Positions 22,949 to 31,711 of a stretch of DNA of 64,000 nt are shown here, piece after piece. The notes under the pieces are model-generated. The model worked only from the letters and a program-made list of their open reading frames with translations, made no database searches and was not told where the DNA came from. Source of the stretch: Acephala macrosclerotiorum. Its lineage: Eukaryota > Ascomycota > Leotiomycetes > Helotiales > Mollisiaceae. The stretch is from positions 310,001 through 374,000 of the forward strand of contig MU119224.1 of NCBI GenBank assembly GCA_014904845.1. The letters run 5' to 3'. Made by a program: the position numbers and the translations under genes. Position 1 is the stretch's first letter, and each line of letters starts with the position of its first letter.

Positions 22949-23240
22949 GCAAGGTTTTCAAAGGGGTGTCGACATGTTTTTAGAATTGGCATTTAAATAT
23001 ATATCTATTGTCTGATTAAAGGAGTATTATTTTCATGCGCCCGCACACGATGTTCTCGTGTCTTCAAGACGAGTGGCCTTAATGTCCCATTGCCATGGGA
23101 GGATTCAATGCTCTCCATGCCTGAATTCAAACTCTCACCACAAATTCTTCTCAACCTGGCGTCCTCATAACTAACATGCCTAATCGTCAAACTATTCTAG
23201 ATTTAGACAAGCGACGCGAATCTTTTAAACCTTGGACGCT

Positions 23241-23296
23241 GATTCGCTAAAACTTGTCAATCACAGCAATACGATTTTAGCACTAATACGAAAACC
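23241..23296 (+). repeat. Left terminal inverted repeat of the pogo-like element
   Basis: The segment from GATTCGCTAAAACTTG to CACTAATACGAAAACC pairs, as an imperfect inverted repeat, with 25491-25547. The best-kept core is ATACGATTTTAG followed by a second ACTAATACG. Similarity extends outwards by about 25 more bases through TTTTAAACCTTG. Confidence 0.75.
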
Positions 23297-23360
23297 AAAA
23301 GATGAGATTATTCTTCGAAAAATTTTATTTTTTCAATTACGCGTGATATAAATAAGATAT

Positions 23361-25442
23361 TTACATCGAAAAGCTCGATTCAAAGTCATCTTCATTTTCT
23401 ATTAACGTTGTTTCGTCGTCAAAGTAACTGTTGTCGATTAATGCGCGTTCGAATTCGCTATCGACCTCGTTCGATTCGCTTGATTCGACAATCTCTTCGC
23501 GCGCGATTGGCATATTTATTTTAACGTCGAAAAAGTTAAATAGATCGAGTATTTTAGCGTTTTTGAGGGCTTTCAAATAATCGTTATCAATCTCTAGTTT
23601 CTTGATTTTCGACTACATTCGCTTTCTATAAAAATCCGAAATGATCGATCGAGCGTATTAGTAATACTCGATAAATAGGTCTCCGCTTTTTGCAAATCAA
23701 TTAAATTTATATAAAGTATTTATCAGCTCATTCCAATAAGTCTCTTTACAATAGATACTACCCAATCAAACTTTCCGTCGCTCTTTGGCAATTTGTACTA
23801 CTTTTTTGAACCATTTGATAAATTTGTTGCGTGCAGTTTTGTCTTTTTTTTCTTTACTATTCCGCTTTTTTTTCTCTTTATTCTCTCTTTTGACCACTTA
23901 CTTCTTGCGAGCATTAACTACTATTATTCTCCCACCCTTTTGTAGCCTTCTTTTGCAATCTTTTCGTCTCGCGCGAGCAGTTTTTTCTTTTGTGCGATCG
24001 CGCAATTCCTTTTAGTAGAGACAATTAATTTGAACTTTAATCGCGAGATCTTTCATTAATTTCTCATTGCTTTTGAATGTGCGTAGTATAATAGGATTTC
24101 CTCGAGTTATCTTCTTATATAATTTCTTGTAAATAAAATCACGATAAACTATAATATTTGCGCAATATTTAAACGTAAATTGTGTGCTCTCGAGAGAAAC
24201 AATTTTCGTTTTAGTAGAAGTAGATGGCGAAGTATACTTCTCTTTTTAGTCTATAATTTTAGAAGTTTCGAATGCTGCTATTTTCACAAGAACTGGATTA
24301 ATATCTTAAAAAACGAGATCTGTTTTGCGGAACGCGTTTTGATACGTAGATTCTTTGAAAGTTTGATTATGAATTTTCTGCTAACAGCTCAAAAAGTCGG
24401 CCTTTTTAAAGATTATATTTCCAAGACGCGCGGCATTATTAACAGTTTGACCATAGAAGTACTTGCAAGTTTAAAAGTAATCGATATCAAGAAATTGCAT
24501 AATATGCATTAAATGCGCAAACAAAGTCCAGCAAATAATATTATTGTTTCTACAATACCTCTAAAAGTCGTAGTCATAATATGTAGAATGTTTATTACAA
24601 ATAAGTAGTTTATATTTGCTTTTTGCTTTATACTTAGTGTATCGATCGAAATGCTTAATTTAATTTAATGCACTTTCATTATCAATATATTTTGTTTTTG
24701 TCGTACTAATAAGGATATTGCCGTTAAGATCGTTATTGTACCAATTGTCCATATGCCATATTGTCGCAAGAAGAAGAAAAGCCGGAATCGCGTATCCAGC
24801 AAAAGAAATGTAATACACTGCCGTAATCAAATCTCTGTTCTCAAAATCTGCAATAAAAGCCCTTTTGTACTTCGCTCGATCTTATCGTACGAAAACCAAT
24901 TCGCTTTTGCTTACACCAATTCGAAAGCCCGTTTCGTCCATATTGAACCAATCTCTATCACAGATACCAAACTCTCTAACATTTTCTTATATACTTTCAA
25001 ACTATTGCATTATATTATCCATATCATATACTACTTTTCTCTTTGTCGCGATCGATTGTGATTTACACTTTTCAAACTCAGGATATTGTGAACAAAAGCG
25101 TACTACTCAATTAAAGTAGAAGTCTTTGACTTAATTTCCGTTTTCATCTTTTAAAAGCTCTCTCGCCGCCTTCTCGATGTCCCGGTGCCTACAATTGAAC
25201 CCGCGGCGTTCGCAGTCATCAATATAAGCTATTAAAACAGCTTTTTGCTCATTTGTAATCAATCTATTGTGTCCTCCATTCGAATTATTGGCGAGTGTGC
25301 CATTCTTCCGTCGAATCAACCGCTAGTACAAGACCTTATGTTTCTCAGCCAAATCGGTTCAATTTAGGCCCGATGCGATCGCAAACTTTTCGATAGTTTG
25401 TATTATACGTTTCTCAACGTTTGAATCGTATTTTGAGGACAT
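23361..25442 (-). pseudogene. Broken pogo/Fot1-like transposase gene
   Basis: Coding remnants run on the minus strand from an ATG at 25442. The N-terminal DNA-binding part is readable at 25442-25360 (MSSKYDSNVEKRIIQTIEKF) and 25319-25131, where NGTLANNSNGGHNRLITNEQ is followed by CERRGFNCRHRDIEKAAREL, a CENP-B/HTH-like arrangement. A stop separates the two parts. The middle, which should hold the DDE catalytic core, is AT-rich and unreadable. The C-terminal end is a 71-residue acidic piece at 23576-23361 (DLFNFFDVKINMPIAREEI). The gene is dead. Confidence 0.7.
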
Positions 25443-25490
25443 ATTGTGAATATAATGATAATTTAAAGAAAACGCGTTTTCTCGTGATGA

Positions 25491-25547
25491 GGAAAATCGT
25501 ATTAGTACTAAAATCGTATTAGTGGAGTGCACAGTCTTTAGCCAATT
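25491..25547 (-). repeat. Right terminal inverted repeat of the pogo-like element
   Basis: On the minus strand this reads AATTGGCTAAAGACTG..CCACTAATACGATTTTAG then TACTAATACGATTTTCC, matching the left end at 23241-23296. The tandem ACTAATACG core is present twice in both ends. Confidence 0.75.
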
Positions 25548-25891
25548 AGAGATCAAGGTTTAAAATCAAGGGCTAAAGTTGTGCAATCCATTTATGGTGC
25601 ACGATTAGACCATTTCGATGGCGGGAAGCGAGATTGGCAGCAGAATTGTACGTAAGGAGAGGCAACGTTCACCATCCTCGAGCCTGTCCCGCTGTGGTTG
25701 ACACCAGGCATCATGGTGTCCCACGGAGTCAAAAGTCGCGGGGACGCCACTCGAATTAAACCTATCATTCCAGACCAAATCACAGTCACGTTGGGCAGCT
25801 CAACTGTCAAGAATGTGACTGCTACCATCATGCGACCGCAGAAGCACATCTTGACGGAAGATACGGACAATCCGAGGGTCTGTAATATATC

Positions 25892-26300
25892 GACAGCGAG
25901 CGGCAGTTAGCAGGGCTGGTGGTCGACGAAGATACGTGTGAGGCTTTAGAGCGATCAGAACAGATGACGCCGGAACACCTTCTTTTGATAGATGCCATCT
26001 TGACGCTGCCGGAGACGACACTAGAAAAGGAATGCCAACGGAGGATCGCGGCAATCAACGCCATAACAGCGTACTGCGACGTGGACGTCCGTTGAAGGTT
26101 GACAATCCTCCAATCCTCAAAGCCGAAGAGCCTGATGTCCTAAGCCAAGCGATACTGTCAATCAAGACCAACAAGAGGCCAACCAAATGTTTCTTGTGCC
26201 TAGGGAATTCTTCTCTGACGCTGCGCGAGCGGGTTGCCTCGTATGCAACAGGTAGTTCGATATCGGAATCTCGACATGAGCAATTTCCATTTCCGTCTTT
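25892..26300 (+). pseudogene. C-terminal remnant of a DUF3435/FluG-type zinc-finger gene
   Basis: One frame reads ERQLAGLVVDEDTCEALERS and then TLEKECQRRIAAINAITAYC up to a stop near 26094. A frame one base off continues GRPLKVDNPPILKAEEPDV and RPTKCFLCLGNSSLTLRERV. This is the end of a protein type common in Leotiomycetes, annotated as FluG domain/DUF3435 with C-terminal C2H2 fingers (the CFLCLG motif begins a finger). Related DUF3435 proteins are tyrosine recombinases of giant mobile elements, but the recombinase part is absent here. A frameshift, a TAA just upstream and the 796-bp insertion starting at 26244 right after VASYAT make it a relic. Confidence 0.6.
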
Positions 26301-27039
26301 GGACCTGAGCTGTAGGTGAGCTAGGCTGAGCAGCGAGTCAAGGGAGATGAGCCGAAGATGAGCCGAAGGCGATCCGTCTGGGCTCCTCGGCTACGACTGC
26401 CGCCGGCTAAAATTGGAAAAAGTAAGTCAAGGGTTCTTTCGGGGCTAGTTTTGGACCTTTGTTCGCAAGAGCCGCACCAAACGACTTATCGAATTTCGCA
26501 AATTTCAATTTCAACCGTATGCAAACACATACCGATCTATTAAGCATTTATTCAATTTATGTCTACTACAAATCGTTATACTCAAATACATACAATACTG
26601 CACTTCAATGGCAGTCGATCGACAATTCTGTAAAGTATTAAAGGGCCAAAGGGCCAAATGGACGACAATACAAATCCTGGGAGTCAACGTTTGACGCTCC
26701 TCATAAGTATTCTACCCATCATACAACCCCCACCAGATGCTTTCCCTAAGCAAGGTATTGTTTATGCAAGACGGCGCAACAAGGCGCGGTACGGCAGTTC
26801 TATCGAGGGTTACGATAGCTGGTGTGCTTAATGGGCATGGTAAAGCTTATGCAAATACGAAATCACACCAGTGGACGATTCATACCAAGGGTTCGTTTGC
26901 CCGAGCAGCGGAGAATTTCATGCAAGCAAGACATGGCAAGACAAGTAGAGTCATCTCGACGATTGAGCTACATTGATAAAAAATTGCTAATGCCGCAAAT
27001 TGCTCATGTCGAGATTCCGATATTGAACTACCTGTTGCA
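26244..27039. mobile_element. Non-autonomous 0.8-kb element with 43-bp inverted repeats
   Basis: Positions 26244-26286 (TGCAACAGGTAGTTCGATAT...) and 26997-27039 are inverted copies of each other, differing at one base near position 16 of the repeat. Inside, no protein is recognisable; short direct repeats occur (GAGCCGAAGAT/GAGCCGAAGG near 26350, GGGCCAAA twice near 26645). The ends CAGGTAG...CTACCTG resemble hAT-type termini (CAG..CTG), but I cannot find an 8-bp target duplication, so the superfamily is open. It interrupts the zinc-finger gene remnant. Confidence 0.7.
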
Positions 27040-27807
27040 GCCGATGTCGACGATGGGTCCGAGGCAATATAGAATGTTTAGAAAGGAGATGAGGGTGGGG
27101 GGAGTTTGGTCTTGGGTGGCTTGGTCCGAGAGGGTTTGGTATTGATGACAATCTCCTGTTGCACCAGATGTGTTTGTTTCAGAAGACAGAACGGTTGAAG
27201 AACCCCTTGAGATCGTCGATGGCAGCTTGAAGGACTTTCTACACTCTTATAAGCTCAACCGCGCCTTCATCTCCTAGAGGTATCTCAGATTGTTTGCATG
27301 GGACACAACATTCTCCAATTCGTAAATAGAGACCTGAAGCCAGTTATTCAGGTTGCTTTGTGAAGAGAGAGATTCAACTAGAACATGGAAGCTCTCGTAG
27401 TTACTAGAAGAGGAGATGCGGTCCTCGTTTATATCTGTTCGAGTCTGCTGCATCTCATTCTACTCCATTGGTCTGTCATCTTTTATGTCAGATAAGCGCC
27501 ACCAACACCCATCACTTCGCGCAGCATTCATTACTGAGAGGCTCACCACTTCTGCTGCCTAGTCATGCCTCATCCTGTATTACCACAGCTACCTCAGCCT
27601 CGTCTCTCTTGCATACAATTGACTCATCATTCGCTCTGTTCCCCTCTTTTGGAACCCAGTCACGTTTTCCCGCGTTTGCTTCGCGACCCATATAATACCC
27701 CTTATCGCGTCCTTCCTTTCTCACCTCCAGGTTTCTCCTTGCCACCAACACAACCATCTCGCATAATCAAGATCCACTCTTGCTTTTCAGCTTAATACAT
27801 TCTCATA
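27040..27807. other. Intergenic region upstream of a broken conserved gene
   Basis: No gene is supported. The last 150 bases are pyrimidine-rich and end with CATTCTCATAATGG, the kind of leader expected before the pseudogene's start at 27808. Confidence 0.45.
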
Positions 27808-28681
27808 ATGGGGACCAGCGGACTCCTCGGCATCATCATCGCCGCTCAGAGACATGGCATGCACAACCATTTCGATTCCTATCCAGACGGCCTCGGAAAG
27901 GACATCATGAAGTTCATCCTAAGCCTCAAACCTGAGGACTAGGATAAAATGGCCCTCCTCCTCAATGATATTGAGGCTCGTCATTTAGAATTTCCTTCAT
28001 CGTTGAACGTTTTCTCCCATCACAATATCGGCCATGAAAGCGCAAAGGGCTGACGCGTGTCATGTTGAAGTGGGTAGATGAAGACAGCAAGCCATCACTA
28101 GAAGTACAGGAGAAGTACACCACTCTTAGGTTCTGTGACACTGGTGTCAACCGTCAGAGCACTGACGATTAGTACTGCTTGCTCCGCAAGGTTCAGGGAG
28201 CCAAAGCTATTGCCGAGATCTTGAACGGTAATCTAAAGCATATGATACAGTCCGGTGAGCGACCTTTGTTCTTTACATTTATCAATGACAACTTGAACAC
28301 CTCAATCTAATTTTCATTTTGAACAGTCAAGTTCCTCGAAGATGGCTATTCTGCGCATGGGCCTACTTCGTCGATTTCGAGAAACGAACATTCGAAACTT
28401 GGGGATACGGGAAGTTCTGGGAAGAAATTTCGTTCGAGGGACTGAGCAAAAGTGAAGCAGATGCATACTTGGAGAAGATGCGGAAGAAGGGGCAATGGGG
28501 AGACGAGGTTTCTGACTCAGAGGACGAGGAAGACGAGCCACGGACTTCTGGTGGTCATGATGGCAAGGAAAAGAGTGATGGTGGAGAGAACGATGATGAA
28601 CTGGTGCCAGAAGGAGATCATGAGGAGGCTGAAGAGGTCGTGAATGACGGTGTTGCGGCACTTGCCATTGGGGAAAATTGA
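27808..28681 (+). pseudogene. Broken conserved gene of unknown function
   Basis: The start MGTSGLLGIIIAAQRHGMHN at 27808 matches a conserved fungal protein type (start, then SYPDGLGKDIMKFILSLKPE). TAG at 27940-27942 ends the frame after 44 codons. Downstream, WVDEDSKPSLEVQEKYTTLR and FCDTGVNRQS are readable to a second TAG at 28170-28172, where a Trp would fit (DD*YCLLRKVQG). After a likely intron (about 28252-28325) the frame reads VKFLEDG. It then slips by one base to FCAWAYFVDFEKRTFETWGY, followed by an acidic C-terminus to the stop at 28681. Two amber codons and one single-base loss make an intact product impossible without read-through. Transcription cannot be judged. The 3' frame alone is open for about 120 codons. 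Confidence 0.75.
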
Positions 28682-28993
28682 ATGCATTTGGATGCTGGAT
28701 TTTCTTTTTGATTGTTCGTACCAAGAATGAGGAATTAGAAGGGTCAAATATAGTGTGCGTCTTCGTACTTCACATCATTAAAATCAAGGATAAACTTCTT
28801 GCTGCTCAGCTTGGGATGGAGCCAATGTTGGGAAACGTGAAGTTGCTTTCTGACGAGCAGATTGTTCTACGAAAAAAGGCACATTTACAAACTTCAAAAG
28901 ACGACAAAGTCGATGCAAGCTATGCGAAAGCAAATTTGCCAGTTTAGCTCAAACATTTCTCGATGGAGAGGGGTATCGACATTTACTCCACAA

Positions 28994-30469
28994 TCAATCG
29001 AACGTGACCTTCTTCCCCTGAAACGCAGCGGTCTTCTTCATCTCCTTTGCCTTCTTCGCGGCTAGCCAACTAGGATGCAATACCCCCACGTCGTCTCTCG
29101 TCTTCTTCGGCGGCTCATTCCTCGCCGCTATAGGCGTAGCATTCTGACCCGTCCCTCCCATCAAGCTCCTTCTATCCTTCTTATTCATCACTTTTGGCTT
29201 ATCCCGATTCGACTCTCTTCCTCTGCCTCGTGCTAAAGATGAGTCTTTAGCGCCTCGTTGCGGATCCCAACCATCATCTTTGCCCCGTACTGCAACGGGG
29301 CCTTGACCGGTCTTGATGTGGTTTGCTTTCTCGCCATATTTTTTCTCCCATATTGCTCGGCGGGCCATTTGTCCTGGTCTGTTCTTCTTTGCTGGAGGGG
29401 CGTTTTCGAGATCTGAAGCTTCGGATTCGGAACCGGACCAGTAGCCACCCATGAGAGAGGGAAGGAAGGTCGAGTTTCCGGCTTTGCCTGATTGTACTTT
29501 TGATTTGGAGGCTTTTTTTGGTCGTGGTTCTGGCTCTAGTTCTGACTCTGACTCTGATTCGAGTTCTGGCGCTAATCCAGGTTCTGGGGAGGCTGATATT
29601 GATCCTGATATAGAGGGCGATAGAGAGGGTGATGGTGAGAAGGAGAAGCGGGTTTGCTCGGGCTTCTCTTTGAGTAGCCAGTCTTCTTCGTGGAAGCTTT
29701 CTTCGTCTGATGATGCCCCGAGTAGGGCGTCGTATTGCTGAAGCTCTTCTTCGTCTAGGGATCCCTCGTCCTCCTGTGGCCCCTCTTGCCCTTCATTCTC
29801 CTTGTTCGAACCATCGAGTCCCTCCCATGATTCTTCATCAGAACCCTCATCGTCTTCCTCAGCGCGTCCCACTGACTTGTCCTCAAGAACCTCGGCGTTT
29901 GCCTTCTTTTCCACCTCAATTTTGCCACTCGTGTTAATATCATCATCGTCAAGTTTCCTCTTAATATCCTTCCCCTTCGACTTCTCCACAGGCACAGGAA
30001 TCCCCATCGCAACATACATCCTCTGTATAACCCCAGTCACCTCCTCCCTCACAACCTTCGCATTACACATCCCACTAGTAACATTATACACCGCCTTAAC
30101 CGCCTCCTCACTCCCCTCCGGCTTCGGTAGATCCCCTCTCACCTCCTTCGGCAACACCTCACTATCTCTAAACTCCTTGACCTTCAACAAACTCCTATGC
30201 AACTGTGCCGTAGTCACTTTATCCAAATCCAACGTCTTCAATGCTTCGATTTCGTTGTTTATGCGTTTAATTTCTTCGGATTCGGACTTGGACGTGGCGG
30301 ATTTGAGCCGTTTTCCTAGTTTTTGGCGCTCGAAGCCTTTGGCTGTTTTGAGGGCGCGGTGGAGGAGTTTCTTGCTGCGGGTGAGTTCGTCGACGGCGGC
30401 TTGTTTGCGGCGACGGAGGATACGATCGCCGTCATCTTCGTCATTGTTCGTGCGCTTTCTTTTCGGCAT
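28994..30469 (-). CDS. BUD22: BUD22-like protein, small-subunit rRNA processing
   Basis: A 491-residue intronless protein. The N-terminus is very basic (MPKRKRTNNDEDDGDRILRR). It is followed by a helical region (KLLHRALKTAKGFERQKLGK), a long acidic low-complexity middle (DEGSDEESWEGL, Ser-Glu-Pro repeats) and a conserved tail (FLPSLMGGYWSGSES, PGQMARRAIWEKKYG, VLHPSWLAAKKAKE, AFQGKKVTFD). This order and the tail motifs are those of the BUD22 family, nucleolar factors needed for 18S rRNA maturation and 40S assembly. The start at 30469 is the first ATG and begins the basic nuclear-targeting stretch. The gene is divergent from the SDR gene 275 bp away. Assignment rests on recall of the family tail; I am fairly sure. 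Confidence 0.88.
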   Translation of the reverse strand: MPKRKRTNNDEDDGDRILRRRKQAAVDELTRSKKLLHRALKTAKGFERQKLGKRLKSATSKSESEEIKRINNEIEALKTLDLDKVTTAQLHRSLLKVKEFRDSEVLPKEVRGDLPKPEGSEEAVKAVYNVTSGMCNAKVVREEVTGVIQRMYVAMGIPVPVEKSKGKDIKRKLDDDDINTSGKIEVEKKANAEVLEDKSVGRAEEDDEGSDEESWEGLDGSNKENEGQEGPQEDEGSLDEEELQQYDALLGASSDEESFHEEDWLLKEKPEQTRFSFSPSPSLSPSISGSISASPEPGLAPELESESESELEPEPRPKKASKSKVQSGKAGNSTFLPSLMGGYWSGSESEASDLENAPPAKKNRPGQMARRAIWEKKYGEKANHIKTGQGPVAVRGKDDGWDPQRGAKDSSLARGRGRESNRDKPKVMNKKDRRSLMGGTGQNATPIAARNEPPKKTRDDVGVLHPSWLAAKKAKEMKKTAAFQGKKVTFD

Positions 30470-30743
30470 CTTGGTAGAGTTGTGTTGATGGAGTTGATGT
30501 GACGATGTGTTGGTCTGAAGAAAACGTTCAGCCTTGCTGGAATTTTTTGGTAGAGGGGGCGGTGAACGAAATTGGATTTTGTGGAGATTCTGCCGTGCCC
30601 CGCGCTAAGAGTGGGGTGGATGATCAATCAGCCTTCAATGTCCAGAATTTCGTCAAGTGCTTAGGACTTTAGAAAAATTTTGACTTTTACAGACTTTGTC
30701 CGTTGTTGATCGATTCGGAAGCTCAGTCAAAAAATCTAACAAA

Positions 30744-31711
30744 ATGGCTACGACCTCCATCCAAGCACCGAACCTGTTCAATGTTGATGGTCTTGTGGCC
30801 GTTATCACGGGTGGAGGATCTGGTATGATCAAGCAAGCCCGTGTGTCTTTGATATTTATCCTTATTCTGACATTTACTAGGCATTGGACTCATGATGGCA
30901 CGAGCCCTAGCCCTCAATGGGGCGCATAAAGTCTACATCGTCGGCCGACGAAAAGAAATCCTCGAAAAAGCAGCCGCATCCGTCACCACAAACAATATAA
31001 TCCCCCTCGTCGGCGACGTAACATCCAAAGAAGCCCTCTCCTCAATCGTCTCAACCATAACTTCAGAAACCGGCTATATCAACCTCCTGATTGCCAACTC
31101 TGGTACCCTCGGCCCCCAAAAATCCATCCCTATCACAGCCACCTCCACCATCGCCGATTTCCAAGAAGCATACGGCCAAACCTCTTTCTCAGATTTCGCA
31201 AAAACTTTTGAATTGAATACAGTGGCTGTTTGGTATACAGTTGTTGCATTTCTAGGGCTATTGGATGAGGGGAATAAGAAAGGGAATGTGGTGCAGAAGA
31301 GTCAGGTTATTGCTACGAGTAGTATTGGGGGGTTTAATAGGAACGTGCCGGGAGGGTATGCGTATGGACAGAGTAAGGCGGCTACGACGCATATGATGAA
31401 GCAACTGGCGACTGGGTTGGCGCCGTTTGGGATTAGGTCGAATATTCTGGCTCCTGGATGTGAGTTTCCATTCGATTTTTGCATCTTCTGGACGTGAGCT
31501 AACGGCAAAAGTATTCCCGTCTGAACTAGCCTCAGGAATTATCGGTGACGGAGTCTTCCCCAGGACACAAATTCCTCTAGAAAGAGTTGGAACAGAAGAA
31601 GATATGGCAGGAGCTATTTTGTTCCTGACCAGCAGAGCAGGTGCCTATGTGACTGGCAATGTGATGATCATCGATGGTGGAAGACTGAGTCTGAACCCTG
31701 CAACCTACTGA
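30744..31711 (+). CDS. Short-chain dehydrogenase/reductase (SDR)
   Basis: Three exons (30744-30822, 30881-31459, 31512-31711) encode 285 residues. Splicing restores the cofactor motif GGGSGIGLMMARALA (TGxxxGxG type), the NNAG-like ANSG, and the catalytic set Ser in IATSSIGGF and Tyr/Lys in YAYGQSKAA. The second intron joins NILAPG to LFPSELASG. GNVMIIDGGRLSL near the C-terminus is typical of classical SDRs. VYIVGRRKE after strand 2 contains basic residues and favours NADP(H). It is a soluble oxidoreductase of RhlG/3-oxoacyl reductase-like appearance; the substrate is unknown. No partner genes nearby indicate a pathway. Confidence 0.93.

Larger units (their letters stand above)
23215..25575 (-). 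mobile_element. Degenerate pogo/Fot1-like (Tc1-mariner) DNA transposon, AT-rich
   Basis: A roughly 2.3-kb block of markedly AT-rich DNA interrupts ordinary sequence. Its ends form long imperfect inverted repeats: CTTTTAAACCTTGG..GCTAAAACTTG..CAATACGATTTTAGCACTAATACG on the left matches the complement of the right end around 25491-25570. Minus-strand fragments inside look like a pogo-type transposase (N-terminal MSSKYDSNVEKRIIQTIEKF, an HTH stretch RRKNGTLANNSNGGHNR, and an acidic C-terminus). Stops break every frame, so it cannot move by itself. A clean TA target duplication is not visible, probably because the ends are mutated. Strong C-to-T/G-to-A skew is what RIP would leave. Confidence 0.8.

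Noticed and set aside
27940..28172. In-frame TAG codons considered as sense codons (recoding or alternative code)
   Set aside because: TAG terminates several clearly intact genes here (36645, 38237, 43827, 9988), and the broken genes also have frameshifts, so mutation is the simpler explanation.
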